NCBI GenBank assembly: GCA_963792365.1
Contig: CAWBVW010000005.1
Coordinates: forward strand, 558,001-622,000
Direction of reading: 5' to 3'
Source: JAOUGY01 sp963792365
GTDB lineage: Bacteria; Actinomycetota; Acidimicrobiia; Spongiisociales; ZC4RG35
Length of the DNA stretch: 64,000 bases
The notes under the pieces were generated by a model that saw only the letters and a list, made by a program, of their open reading frames with translations, searched no databases and had not been told where the DNA came from. A program made the position numbers and the translations under genes. Positions 26,874 through 36,101 of the stretch are shown piece by piece (positions within the stretch are counted from its first letter, which is position 1; every line of letters begins with the position of its first letter).

Positions 26874-27437
26874 CTAGTACGGGACCTCGGGAGCGGGCGG
26901 ACGTGCTTCGTGCAGCTCAGCCCGGGCTCCGTGGATCTTTCGAATCAGCTCGGCCATCAGGTGCTCAACCGATTCGAGCTCACGTTCGAGTTCGTCCTCT
27001 GCTTCGAGTCGCATCCGCCGCGACTCCCCTTCCGCTCGCCGAACCAGGATGTTCGCCTCCTCGACGGCTTCGGCCAGAACGTAAGACTCCGAAACGAGGC
27101 GCTTGCTCTCCGCCTGGGCCCGCTCGACGATCTCGTGAGCCCGTTCGTTCGTCCGAGCGATGAACGCCTCCCGTTCCCGGACCATCCAGCGCGCGGCACG
27201 AAGCTCGTCGGGTAGCTCGGATCTCAGCCGGTAGAGCATCTCGAGAAACGCTTCACGGTCCACGAGCACATTCGCGGACAGCGGCATCGACTTCGCGGCT
27301 TCCAGCTGGGCGATCATCTCGTCGACCATGTCCTGGAGCTCGCCCACCGACGCTCGCATTCGGGGCTCGGGGGAACCGGCCTCGATCGGCACCACCGTGT
27401 CGTCGTCGGATCCGTAGCCGTCGTCGCGGTCATTCAT
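26874..27437 (-). CDS. DivIVA/SepIVA-like coiled-coil protein
   Basis: A 187-residue cytoplasmic protein starting MNDRDDGYGSDD at 27437. It has an acidic start, an N-terminal helix pair (RASVGELQDMVDEMIAQLEAAKSMPLSANVLVDREAFLEMLYRL) and a long coiled coil (RTNERAHEIVERAQAESKRLVSESYVLAEAVEEANILVRRAEGESRRM). Mycobacterial SepIVA, which helps septum formation, lies in the same neighbourhood (yceD, rnc, smc, ftsY), so I call it SepIVA-like. The start overlaps coaD by 4 nt. Confidence 0.8.
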   Translation of the reverse strand: MNDRDDGYGSDDDTVVPIEAGSPEPRMRASVGELQDMVDEMIAQLEAAKSMPLSANVLVDREAFLEMLYRLRSELPDELRAARWMVREREAFIARTNERAHEIVERAQAESKRLVSESYVLAEAVEEANILVRRAEGESRRMRLEAEDELERELESVEHLMAELIRKIHGARAELHEARPPAPEVPY

Positions 27438-27907
27438 GACAGTTTCTCCTTCAATGCGGCCCCTACCTGCTTCGGGACGAGCGAACTGACGTCTCCGCCC
27501 AGACGAGCCACCTCCCGGACCAGGGAAGACGACAGGTAGCTCCACTCGGGAGCGGTCGGAATGAACACCGTGTCGACGTCCCGCAAGGTGTGATTCATCT
27601 GCGCCATCTGCAATTCGTAGTCGAAATCGGTGCCCGCTCGGAGCCCCTTGACGAGCACATCCACGCCGCGACTCTCGGCGAAGTCGACGAGCAGGCCATC
27701 GAACGCCGATATCTCCAGATTGGGGATATCGTCCGTCACCTGCCTGAGAAGCGCCACCCGTTCACCGGCGTCGAACAACGGCGACTTCGACGGGTTCGCC
27801 ACGACCGCGACCACGAGATGATCGAAGACGGCGGCGCACCGTCTCACGACATCGAGGTGGCCATTGGTGGGTGGGTCGAAGCTGCCAGGGCAGAGAGCAA
27901 TGGTCAT
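27434..27907 (-). CDS. coaD: Phosphopantetheine adenylyltransferase
   Basis: The penultimate step of coenzyme A synthesis: 4'-phosphopantetheine plus ATP to dephospho-CoA. The 157-residue protein has CPGSFDPPTNGHLDVVRR with the nucleotidyltransferase T-x-G-H-type motif (here TNGH), VKGLRAGTDFDYELQMAQMN, and the C-terminal SSSLVREVARLGGDVSSLVP. Both ends overlap neighbours by 4 nt (rsmD upstream, SepIVA-like downstream). Confidence 0.96.
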   Translation of the reverse strand: MTIALCPGSFDPPTNGHLDVVRRCAAVFDHLVVAVVANPSKSPLFDAGERVALLRQVTDDIPNLEISAFDGLLVDFAESRGVDVLVKGLRAGTDFDYELQMAQMNHTLRDVDTVFIPTAPEWSYLSSSLVREVARLGGDVSSLVPKQVGAALKEKLS

Positions 27908-28455
27908 GTTCCTGAGTCCAGCATGTATCTGATGATTCTGGTGTCTCCGTGGCGCCGTTCGTCGTCAATCGCGAATCCGGCCGGCTCCGGGGTCGGATCC
28001 GATGCCCGTCGCGTCAAGACCACGAGGCCATCCTCGTCGACATGAGGTCGAAGAAGCTCCATCGTTTCCGAGACCGCGACCGAGTCCATGGGCCACGGTG
28101 GATCACAGAACACGATGTCGAACTGCTCGGTCGTCGAGATCAGCCACCGCTTGACATCGGAGCGATTCACGTCCGCCGTCAGCCCGAGATCGTCGAGATT
28201 GGCTCGCAACGTCTCCAAGGCCTTGCGGCCTTGTTCCACGAAGACAACCGACCGCGCTCCCCTGCTCAACGCCTCGATGCCAAAGCTCCCTGCACCGGCA
28301 TACAGATCTGCCACACGAGCTTGGACCACCCCGGTGCCGATCGAGGAGAAGATCGACTCTTTGACCCGATCGGTCACCGGACGGGTGTCCGGGGTGTCGG
28401 GACTGCGGAGCCGGCGTCCTCGATGAGTTCCGGAGATCACGCGCACAGCCGGCAT
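27904..28455 (-). CDS. rsmD: 16S rRNA (guanine966-N2)-methyltransferase
   Basis: Methylates G966 of 16S rRNA using SAM. The 183-residue protein begins MPAVRVISGTHRGRRLRSP, the usual RsmD start. The SAM-binding motif is VADLYAGAGSFGIEALSRGA, and the N6/N2-type catalytic motif is FCDPPWP (D-P-P-W). It directly precedes coaD with a 4-nt overlap, a very common pairing. Confidence 0.94.
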   Translation of the reverse strand: MPAVRVISGTHRGRRLRSPDTPDTRPVTDRVKESIFSSIGTGVVQARVADLYAGAGSFGIEALSRGARSVVFVEQGRKALETLRANLDDLGLTADVNRSDVKRWLISTTEQFDIVFCDPPWPMDSVAVSETMELLRPHVDEDGLVVLTRRASDPTPEPAGFAIDDERRHGDTRIIRYMLDSGT

Positions 28456-28483
28456 TCTGGTCGCCTGTCACCGTTCAGCGGCG

Positions 28484-29218
28484 TCACACTGCGTCTCTCG
28501 CTCTCATCGCCCAGGTCAACACCGAGATCCCGAGCACGATGAGGACGGCGATCGTGACCGCCGCCCCACCGACACCGGGCTCGACACCGCCGAGCACATC
28601 GGCGGCGTCCCGAGGGAGTTCGGTGAGATCGGCGTAGATGGCCATTGCGAGTCTCCACACCGATGAGGCGGACAACCCGGACACGGCCGTGGCGAGGATT
28701 CCCTCCCATACGAACACATATCCCAGCCCCACCAGCAGCGACCGCGAGAACAGATAGCCGAGTGGCATGAAGACAGCGCTGTATGCCAAGGCCGCGGCGA
28801 CATAGGCAGCGAGCGCCGGAAACGCGAGCGCCCATTCCCCGATGGTCACTCCGGCGGCGATGAACGCAACGAGCCAGCCGGCGAGCGCAACGAGCACCGA
28901 CGCCCCGGCAGCAGCCATCCATGCCGACACGGCGAACACCAGACGAGGGACGGGGGTCACGAACAAGAACGGGAGGGTGCCCCCATCCCGCTCGTCTCTC
29001 AACACGGCGGTGGACAGGAAGAGCACGGCGAGCGACAAGGTGGCGGCGGGAACGCTCGATGTGATCTCCTTGAAGATCTGGGCACCTTCGGTGGCTGACT
29101 GCCCGAGCAGCGAGACCCACGCCACCAACCCGGTCACAGACGCGAGTGCCACCATGCCGACGATGCGCTTTCCGCGCAGAAGCCGGCGGAACAGATGAAC
29201 GGTGAGGGCGACGTTCAT
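28484..29218 (-). CDS. ABC-2-type permease (second exporter)
   Basis: A 244-residue membrane protein with about six hydrophobic segments and the ABC-2 permease pattern (MNVALTVHLFRRLLRGKRIVGMVALASVTGL, RDERDGGTLPFLFVTPVPRLVFA). It is the permease for the ATPase at 29215, whose stop overlaps its start by 4 nt. The substrate is unknown. It is the last gene of a four-gene transporter run; rsmD begins 28 nt later. Confidence 0.82.
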   Translation of the reverse strand: MNVALTVHLFRRLLRGKRIVGMVALASVTGLVAWVSLLGQSATEGAQIFKEITSSVPAATLSLAVLFLSTAVLRDERDGGTLPFLFVTPVPRLVFAVSAWMAAAGASVLVALAGWLVAFIAAGVTIGEWALAFPALAAYVAAALAYSAVFMPLGYLFSRSLLVGLGYVFVWEGILATAVSGLSASSVWRLAMAIYADLTELPRDAADVLGGVEPGVGGAAVTIAVLIVLGISVLTWAMRARDAV

Positions 29219-30129
29219 CGAGCCGACTCCACGAGATAGCGGAAAACGCTCTCCATCGACTCGTCTGCCGGCGCGATCTCAGAGATCGTCACCGAGTCAC
29301 GGTGCGCCACCATGGGAAGGGCCTTGGCCAGCGCAAGGGGATCGGTCGTGCTCACGGCGATCGCCTGATCGGAGAGCGTCACGCCGTCGACACCGGCGAC
29401 TGCCACCAGGGCCGCGGCCAGCACGCGGGGCTGGTCGGTCCGAATATGCACCTGGCGCGGCTTGTCGGTCATGGCTGCCCGCAACGATGCGAGGTCCCCA
29501 GTGGCCGCCAGCCGTCCGTCCACCATGGCGACCACCCGATGCGTCATACGTTCCACCTCGGCAAGCACATGAGAGGAGACGATCACCGTCCGCCCCTGTT
29601 CGCCGAGTTGGACGAAGAGCTCGATCAGCTGCGCCCGCTGCACAGGGTCGGCGCCATTGAGCGGTTCGTCGAGAACCAAAACCTCGGGATCGGAGACGAG
29701 GGCAGACGCCACCTTGGCGCGCTGCCGCATTCCCTTGGAGAAACCTCCCATCGGACGGTCGGCGGCGGCGAGAAGCTCCACGGTGTCCAGGGCGTGTTGC
29801 GCCGCCGATTTCGGGTCGGGCACCCGTGCCAGTGCGGCTTTGAGCTCCACGAATCGCCGCGCCGTCAGGTCGGGATAGACGGACTCGTCTTCCGGCACCA
29901 TCGCCACGCGGGCATAGACCGACCGGTCGGATCTGGGGTCCACCCCCAGAACCCGAACCTCGCCCTGGCTGGGAACCTGGAGACCCGTGATGACACGGAG
30001 CAGCGTCGTCTTCCCGGCACCGTTCGGCCCGAGCAGACCCGTGACACCCGGCTCGAACGAGAGCGTCACATCGGACAACGCCACCTTCTGGCCGAACCAC
30101 TTCGACACTGCCCGCGCTTCGACCGTCAT
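29215..30129 (-). CDS. ABC transporter ATPase (second exporter)
   Basis: A 304-residue ATPase starting MTVEARAVSKWFGQKVALSDVTL at 30129. Walker A is GPNGAGKTT (about 35-43). The signature is the variant GGFSKGMRQRAKVASAL, Walker B is EVLVLDEPLNGADP, and the switch His is in VIVSSHVL. The longer in-frame reading is only overlap with the upstream gene. A C-terminal extension of about 80 residues is common in ABC-2-type exporters. Starts and stops overlap neighbours as ATGA. Confidence 0.92.
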   Translation of the reverse strand: MTVEARAVSKWFGQKVALSDVTLSFEPGVTGLLGPNGAGKTTLLRVITGLQVPSQGEVRVLGVDPRSDRSVYARVAMVPEDESVYPDLTARRFVELKAALARVPDPKSAAQHALDTVELLAAADRPMGGFSKGMRQRAKVASALVSDPEVLVLDEPLNGADPVQRAQLIELFVQLGEQGRTVIVSSHVLAEVERMTHRVVAMVDGRLAATGDLASLRAAMTDKPRQVHIRTDQPRVLAAALVAVAGVDGVTLSDQAIAVSTTDPLALAKALPMVAHRDSVTISEIAPADESMESVFRYLVESAR

Positions 30130-31010
30130 GCCAGCCGCCGATAACGCCCGAGTATCCATGTCGAACCCAGGATCGCCACCGCGGCGATGACCGCCACCGA
30201 CGCCCACGGCGAGAAACCCGCAGCCTCCATGGGATACCGACCGAGATCCACGTCGAAGACCCAGTCGCGGATGTATCTGGCGTGCGAGTCCAACGACAGC
30301 AATGAGACCCATCGAGCCCCGGCGAAATCGGCCTCGGAGATCACCCGGGCCAAACTGTCGCCTGCGATCAGCACACCGAGGAAAGTGGCGGCAGCGAAGG
30401 GAGTGCGATCCACGTATGCCGAGATGATCGCGAGCACGCCGCCGTGGATGGCGACGAACGCAAGCGTCGATGCGCCGATCTGCCACAGGATGTCGAGGTT
30501 GCCGGTGAGGTAGGCGACGAATCCGTCGCCGTTGAGAGCGGCCCGGCCGAGATGGAAGGCGAGCTGCGGGACCAAATAGATCGAGGACGCCATGACGAGG
30601 TAGGCGACCGCCTTCGCTCCGAGGTAGTCGGCCACGGTGAGAGGACGCGAGAAGTACACCGAGAGAACGCCCTGGCGACGGTCCGGGCCCAACAACTCCG
30701 GCATCGTGACCGCCAGGAAGAGCAGCGACACCCGCGAATACACGTCGAAGAGCTGCGGATAGGACGGAAGACCTTCCGCTGCGGCAGCTGCGATCGAGCC
30801 GGCGACGAACTGCAACCCGATGAACACCGCCGCCATCAGGACGCCCAGCGAGAGCAGACCCCACGGCAGCACCTTCCGGCGAGCCTTGCGGCGCAGCCCG
30901 AGCACCCTCCGGATCCCGTCCCGAACGATGGCGCGCCGCGCTCCTCCACGCCCGGTCAGCTCACCGTCGTATGACCGATAACCGCGGTCGTAGATGACGG
31001 CGTCGCTCAC
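30126..31010 (-). CDS. ABC-2-type permease (first exporter)
   Basis: A 294-residue polytopic membrane protein with a basic cytoplasmic N-terminus (VIYDRGYRSYDGELTGRGGARRAIVRDGIRRV) and about six hydrophobic segments. It contains LGPDRRQGVLSVYFSRPLTVADYLGAKAVAYL, the usual ABC-2 loop. It pairs with the ATPase at 31007-31918 by a 4-nt overlap. Substrate unknown. Confidence 0.82.
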   Translation of the reverse strand: MSDAVIYDRGYRSYDGELTGRGGARRAIVRDGIRRVLGLRRKARRKVLPWGLLSLGVLMAAVFIGLQFVAGSIAAAAAEGLPSYPQLFDVYSRVSLLFLAVTMPELLGPDRRQGVLSVYFSRPLTVADYLGAKAVAYLVMASSIYLVPQLAFHLGRAALNGDGFVAYLTGNLDILWQIGASTLAFVAIHGGVLAIISAYVDRTPFAAATFLGVLIAGDSLARVISEADFAGARWVSLLSLDSHARYIRDWVFDVDLGRYPMEAAGFSPWASVAVIAAVAILGSTWILGRYRRLA

Positions 31011-31918
31011 GTTCTTCTCCGTGCCGTCGAAAGGAACTCGTCCTCGAGCGTCAGCGACGCCCGGCCGAGTCGGAGAATGCCGACATCCGACTCAGCGGCC
31101 AAGTCACGGATGAGATCGAACACGCCATCGTCCGCCGCCGCGATGGTCAGTCGGGCGCCATCCACCGCCACATCGTGACCGGCCGCAGACAAACCGTTCA
31201 CCAGCGGGGCAACATCTCCGACGATCTCCACCATTACGCCGGCGGTCGACCGATGTCCCTCCAACGGACCTGACCGAACCAACGTGCCTGCGTCGAGCAA
31301 GACCACCGAGTCACATGTCTCCTCGATGTCGCTGAGCACATGGGAGGACACGATCACGTTGATGCCGAACCCGCCCAGGCGCCGGATCAGGGCGAGCATC
31401 TGGGTCCGACCCGCCGGGTCGAGGCCCGAAGCAGGCTCGTCGAGCAACACCAACCGCGGGCCGTGCACAATCGACTGCGCGAGCTTCACGCGCTGCAACA
31501 TGCCTGTCGAGAAGTCCCCGAGAAAGCGAAATCGCTCTTCTTCCAGCCCGACGAGAAACAGCGTTTCCGACGCTCTCCTCCGGGCGTCCTTGGGTGGAAC
31601 GCCGGCCAGCTCCGCGGTGTAGGCAACGAAGTCCGCTGCTGTCTGGTCGGTGGGCACTGCCGAACCCTCAGGCATGTATCCGACCATCGACCGCACCTCG
31701 ATCGGTTGCCGGCACGCGTCGCGGCCGAACACCGAAACCTCCCCATCGGTCGGATGGAGCAGTCCCAGCAGAATTCTGAGCATCGTGGTCTTGCCGGCTC
31801 CATTGGCGCCAACGAGCCCAGTGACTCCGGCCCGCACCTCGAGTGTCAGGTGTTCGAGCGCGGTGACATCACCAAACCGATGTGTGAGGTTCTCGATGGA
31901 GACGATGGCTTCAGACAC
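31007..31918 (-). CDS. ABC transporter ATPase (first exporter)
   Basis: A 303-residue ATPase with Walker A GANGAGKTT (about 35-43), the signature LGDFSTGMLQRVKLAQSI, Walker B RLVLLDEPASGLDP and switch His VIVSSHVLSD. A C-terminal accessory region of about 80 residues follows. It heads a run of ATPase-permease-ATPase-permease joined by 4-nt overlaps, so the two cassettes are one transcript and may form one machine with unequal halves or two related exporters. Confidence 0.92.
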   Translation of the reverse strand: MSEAIVSIENLTHRFGDVTALEHLTLEVRAGVTGLVGANGAGKTTMLRILLGLLHPTDGEVSVFGRDACRQPIEVRSMVGYMPEGSAVPTDQTAADFVAYTAELAGVPPKDARRRASETLFLVGLEEERFRFLGDFSTGMLQRVKLAQSIVHGPRLVLLDEPASGLDPAGRTQMLALIRRLGGFGINVIVSSHVLSDIEETCDSVVLLDAGTLVRSGPLEGHRSTAGVMVEIVGDVAPLVNGLSAAGHDVAVDGARLTIAAADDGVFDLIRDLAAESDVGILRLGRASLTLEDEFLSTARRRT

Positions 31919-32086
31919 AAGACCCAGCCTGGCACACCGCGAGGGTGCCCGAAATCGGGGATGACCCCACCGCGTCCCTTGTCACCCCCGAGACGACCGA
32001 AGGCACAGCGGGTGCAGGAAACCCGAGGATCCCACGTGCTCGACGCGCCAACAGAATGGCTGAATCACTGAGATTCGTGCCTCGCC

Positions 32087-32992
32087 TCACCTCCGTCCGA
32101 AGCGGTCGAAGTTGGAATCGAGATCGACGCCTTCCGCCCTGGCGCGTTCGAGGATGTCCGAAGTGGGCAGCGTCTGCGGGGAGATGTCGACGGACAACTC
32201 GATTCGGTCCTCGAGCGATCCGAGCGTCCAGGAGTCGGGCCGGACGGAGTCGACCTCCTTCCACGTGACGGGGACCGCCACCGGCGCCGTCGGTCGGGGA
32301 CGGAGCGAGAACGGGACGACGGTCGTCGCCCCTGGCACGTTGCGAAGCCAATCCACGAACACGCGGCCTTGCCGGTTCTTCTTCAGGAACTCGGTGGTCA
32401 GTCCCTCGGCATGCTGAGTGGCTGCGAGACCGGCCAGGGCACGCGCCGACATCACAATGTCCTCGCCGGTGTGCCATCCGCCGAGCGGCACCCAGACGTG
32501 GAACCCCGAGGATCCGGTGGCGATCGGGAACCCCTCGATGTTGAACTCGGCGAGCAGCGACCGGATCACGTGGGTTGCCGATCTCACCCCCGGAAGGTCG
32601 CCATCCTCCGGGTCGAGATCCATCACCAGCCAGTCCGGCGCATCGGGACGCGCCATGGTCGACAGCCACATGTGGAATGTGATCGTCCCCTGGTTGGCCA
32701 GGTAGGCGACATCCTCCGGCCGGGTGACGACCGGATAGGTGGTGACACCGCCATCGTTCTTGGGCACCTCGAAGCGCCCGATGGTCTCAGGGAAGTGATC
32801 TGAGGCGTTCTTCTGCATGAATCCCTTCGACTCGATTCCGTTCGGGAACCGTTGCAGCGTCAAGGGCCGGCCCGCCATGAATGAGAGCATGTGGTCCGCG
32901 ACCGCCGAGTAGTGCTCGACGAGGTCCGACTTCGTCAGCCCGGCGCGTTCGAAGATCAGTTTGTCGGGATTCGATACCTGCACGAGCGCCAT
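32087..32992 (-). CDS. Stand-alone LigD-type primase-polymerase domain protein
   Basis: A 301-residue protein of the archaeo-eukaryotic primase fold found as the polymerase domain of LigD, which fills gaps in non-homologous end joining. It starts MALVQVSNPDKLIFERAGLTKSDLVEHYSAVADHML at 32992. The catalytic pair is in DWLVMDLDPEDG; SSGFHVWVPLGG holds the nucleotide-binding His; the region around RPRPTAPVAVPVTW is also family-like. There is no ligase or phosphoesterase domain and no ku gene in the window, so it may act alone or with genes elsewhere. Confidence 0.88.
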   Translation of the reverse strand: MALVQVSNPDKLIFERAGLTKSDLVEHYSAVADHMLSFMAGRPLTLQRFPNGIESKGFMQKNASDHFPETIGRFEVPKNDGGVTTYPVVTRPEDVAYLANQGTITFHMWLSTMARPDAPDWLVMDLDPEDGDLPGVRSATHVIRSLLAEFNIEGFPIATGSSGFHVWVPLGGWHTGEDIVMSARALAGLAATQHAEGLTTEFLKKNRQGRVFVDWLRNVPGATTVVPFSLRPRPTAPVAVPVTWKEVDSVRPDSWTLGSLEDRIELSVDISPQTLPTSDILERARAEGVDLDSNFDRFGRR

Positions 32993-33072
32993 TGGACCAT
33001 CTTCACAGCTGCGGGGTGCTGTGGAGTGGCGATTCGAGGTAGCGTCGCGCCCGTGGAATCCGAGGTCATCAC

Positions 33073-33876
33073 ATGATCTCCGACGTCGTCGGCTGGCCTG
33101 CTGTCGCTGCGTCGCTCGCACTCGTAGGGCTTGCGTTGGTCATGGCCCGCTGGGTGGGCCTGCGAGTCGAACGTGAGATCACGTGGGCGTCGATCAGGGC
33201 GGCAGTTCAGCTGCTCGCGGTCGGCGTTCTCTTCACGGCCATATTCCGCTCGCGCGGCGCAATCTGGTGGGCGTGGACCTGGGTGGCGGTGATGACGGCT
33301 GTGGGAACACTGACGGTCCGCAGACGGGCCCGCCACTCGATCCCGGGGATCGCTGTGACCTCGGCAGTCGCCATCGGTATCTCCGCCCTCATCGCGCTCG
33401 GCGTGGCGATCGGCTTCGGGGTGGTCGATCACACACCGGTGGCGCTCGTGGTCATCGCAGGTATCACCATCGGAAACGCCGTTCCTTCGGCAGCGCTGGC
33501 GGTCAACCAGTCGGTGAGTCTCTGCAGAGGCCGAGTGAGCGAAGTGGAGGCGCTGCTGTCACTTGGATTCGACCGACGCCAGGTCGTGCGGTTCATGGCT
33601 CCCCGAGCGGCGGGTCCGGCACTCATACCGCAGGTGGACCGAACCAAGGTGGTCGGTCTGATCGCACTTCCCGGTGCGCTGACAGGCCTCTTGTTGGCTG
33701 GTGCCGATCCCGTCGATGCCGTGGTCCTGCAGTTGCTCGTGATGTATCTCGTCCTCGGGGCAACGGCCATCTGTGTGGTGTCGGGTGCGCTCGCCGTGAT
33801 ACGTCAGGTCGTCACCGATGGCCTCGTGGTCGCCGACTGGGCACGACCTGAGGACGAATCTGGCTCGATCAGCTGA
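33073..33876 (+). CDS. FetB/UPF0014-family membrane permease
   Basis: A 267-residue protein with about seven hydrophobic segments. The family pattern is clear: IRAAVQLLAVGVLFTAIF near residue 40, GNAVPSAALAVNQSV, a cytoplasmic VSEVEALLSLGFDRRQVVRFMAPRAAGPALIPQVDRTKVVGLIALPGALTGLLLAGADP and a YLVLGATAICVVSGAL end. FetB relatives export iron with a FetA ATPase; no such ATPase is adjacent. The end overlaps the convergent recG by 8 nt. The ATG at 33073 gives the normal start. Confidence 0.85.
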   Translation: MISDVVGWPAVAASLALVGLALVMARWVGLRVEREITWASIRAAVQLLAVGVLFTAIFRSRGAIWWAWTWVAVMTAVGTLTVRRRARHSIPGIAVTSAVAIGISALIALGVAIGFGVVDHTPVALVVIAGITIGNAVPSAALAVNQSVSLCRGRVSEVEALLSLGFDRRQVVRFMAPRAAGPALIPQVDRTKVVGLIALPGALTGLLLAGADPVDAVVLQLLVMYLVLGATAICVVSGALAVIRQVVTDGLVVADWARPEDESGSIS

Positions 33877-36037
33877 CGAACAGCCACCCGACCTCGTCGC
33901 CCAGCAAGGCTCTCACCTCGGCTCGCAGCTCTGGATGTGCATCGAGGTTCGGGTCGGCGTCGACCAGGGCGAAGGCCTCGTCGCGAGCGGCGATGAGCGT
34001 CTCGAAATCGCGCACGATGTTGGCCAGCTTCAGGTCGGCGCGTCCCGACTGCCGCGCCCCGAACACGGTGCCCTGGCCTCGGAGCTCCAGGTCGATGTCG
34101 GCGAGGCGGAACCCGTCGGTGGTCTCGACCATGGCCTCCATTCGCCGCTCCCCGTCGGGTGTGGCGGGGTCGGAGATCAGCACGCACGTGCCGCCATGGC
34201 TCCCGCGCCCGACCCGGCCTCGAAGTTGATGGAGCTGGCTCAGTCCAAAACGATCGGCATCCTCCACAACGATCACCGTTGCGTTGGGAACGTCGATCCC
34301 GACCTCGATGACGGTCGTCGCCACCAGCACGTCGAGGTCTCCACGACGAAACGCCGCCATCACTTCTTCCTTCTCTCGGGGGTGGAGCTGGCCGTGGAGC
34401 AGCCCGACCTCGAGGTCTGCAAACACCTTGGAGAGACGATCGAACTCTCCGGTGGCCGACACCACTTCCAGCTTCTCTGAATCCTCGACCAGAGGGCAGA
34501 CGACGAATGCCTGACGCCCTTCTGCCGCTTCGGCCCGAATCAGATCCCAAGCCTTCTGCTCTCGATCGCGGGCGATCCACATGGTGTCGATCGGTGCTCT
34601 ACCGGGCGGCAATTCGTCGATCGCCGAGACCTCCAGGTCCCCGTACAGAGTCATCGAGAGGGTCCGGGGTATCGGGGTTGCGGTCATGATCAGCACATCT
34701 GGATCGATGTCTGCGGCCTTCTCCTTCAGAGCCACTCTCTGGAGCGCCCCAAAACGATGCTGCTCGTCGACCACCGCCACCCCGAGACGATGGAAGTGCA
34801 CTCCCTCCTGAATGAGAGCGTGGGTGCCGACCACCAGGTCGACCTTGCCGTCGGCGATCCATGAGAGCAGCTGGCTTCGAGCGGCCCCGGGCACGAAGTT
34901 GGTGGCGACCTGGGATCCCGTCAGCAGCGCAAGCCGGACGGCGTCTCCGTCGCCGGTGGAGAAGAGGCTGTCCATTCCGAGCTCCGCGCCCGCTCCCTCC
35001 TCGGACGGCTGGAGCCCCGCGTCCTGGAGCAATTGTGCGATCCCCAGGAAGTGTTGTGCGGCGAGGACCTCGGTGGGCGCCATCACGGCGCCCTGCCATC
35101 CGCCTTGAATGCCTGCGAGCAGCGTCGCCACGGCGACCGCCGTCTTGCCCGAGCCGACCTCGCCCTGCAAGAGACGGTGCATCGGGCTCTCGGCCGCGAG
35201 GTCGATTCGAATGTCTTCGAGGACACGCCGCTGTGCGCCTGTGAGGTCGTATGGCAATCCTGCGATGAACCGGCCGACCAACGCACCGTCGAGACGGTGG
35301 CGTGTGCCTCGCTCCTGTTCTCGCCGACGCCGCTTCTGAAGGGCGAGGGCGATCTCGAGCCTGAACAGCTCGTCGAACACGAGGCGCCTCCGGGCAGGCG
35401 TCACCGCCCCGATGTCGTCGGGAAAGTGGATGTCGGAGAAAGCCTTGGCCCGCTCCACGAGCTGGTTTCGTTCGATCACCTCGGCCGGGAGGGGATCCGG
35501 TATGGGCTGGGAACGCTTCACCGCGTTGTGTACGGCTCGACGCATGTGTCCCGGCCCCACGTCCCCGACCGACGGATGGATCGGCACGACACGGCCCGTG
35601 GTCAACGCCTCTGACGTGCCTGACAGGACGTCGACATCAGGTGAGGTCATCTGCGGGGTGCCTCGAAACCGCTCGACTTTCCCCGACAGCGCCACCTCGG
35701 CGCCCACGCCGAGCTGACGTTCGCGGAATGGCTGGTTGAACCACACCACCTTGAGCGTGCCGGTGCCGTCCGAGACCCGCGCCTCTGTGATGGCGAGGCG
35801 ACGCTTGGGTCGTCGGGTGGAGACACTGACCACCTCGACGATGATCGTGACCTCCTCGGCGACCGGCAGCGTGCTGACCGGTTCCACCCGCGACCGATCG
35901 ATGTACCGCCGGGGAACGTGATGCAGCAGATCGGCGACCGACTCGATCCCGGACTTTCTGAGCGCATCGCCCCGTTTGCCCGACAGTCCTTTGACCTGAT
36001 CGACCGGGATCCCCGCCAGCCGGCTCAACTCCGCCAT
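33869..36037 (-). CDS. recG: ATP-dependent DNA helicase RecG
   Basis: Remodels stalled forks and Holliday junctions. The 722-residue protein starts MAELSRLAGIPVDQVKGLSGKRGDALRKSGI at 36037; longer readings lack similarity. The N-terminal wedge/OB part is followed by the helicase, with Walker A GEVGSGKTAVA (about 290-300), Walker B VVDEQHRFGALQR (about 420), TATPIPRTLSMTLYGDLEVSAIDELPPGR and HQLRGRVGRGSHGGTC. It lies 64 nt after the DAK2 gene. Confidence 0.96.
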   Translation of the reverse strand: MAELSRLAGIPVDQVKGLSGKRGDALRKSGIESVADLLHHVPRRYIDRSRVEPVSTLPVAEEVTIIVEVVSVSTRRPKRRLAITEARVSDGTGTLKVVWFNQPFRERQLGVGAEVALSGKVERFRGTPQMTSPDVDVLSGTSEALTTGRVVPIHPSVGDVGPGHMRRAVHNAVKRSQPIPDPLPAEVIERNQLVERAKAFSDIHFPDDIGAVTPARRRLVFDELFRLEIALALQKRRRREQERGTRHRLDGALVGRFIAGLPYDLTGAQRRVLEDIRIDLAAESPMHRLLQGEVGSGKTAVAVATLLAGIQGGWQGAVMAPTEVLAAQHFLGIAQLLQDAGLQPSEEGAGAELGMDSLFSTGDGDAVRLALLTGSQVATNFVPGAARSQLLSWIADGKVDLVVGTHALIQEGVHFHRLGVAVVDEQHRFGALQRVALKEKAADIDPDVLIMTATPIPRTLSMTLYGDLEVSAIDELPPGRAPIDTMWIARDREQKAWDLIRAEAAEGRQAFVVCPLVEDSEKLEVVSATGEFDRLSKVFADLEVGLLHGQLHPREKEEVMAAFRRGDLDVLVATTVIEVGIDVPNATVIVVEDADRFGLSQLHQLRGRVGRGSHGGTCVLISDPATPDGERRMEAMVETTDGFRLADIDLELRGQGTVFGARQSGRADLKLANIVRDFETLIAARDEAFALVDADPNLDAHPELRAEVRALLGDEVGWLFVS

Positions 36038-36101
36038 GGGGTCATGATGGCAGAGCCCAGGGCTCACGGGGACCACCCTGCATCCGGGAGTTCGTCTCGC
36101 G

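Noticed and set aside
31919..32086. tRNA or small RNA between the ABC ATPase and the LigD-type gene
   Set aside because: No T-loop GGTTCGAATCC-like motif or cloverleaf could be built; nothing recognisable is present in this 168-nt gap.
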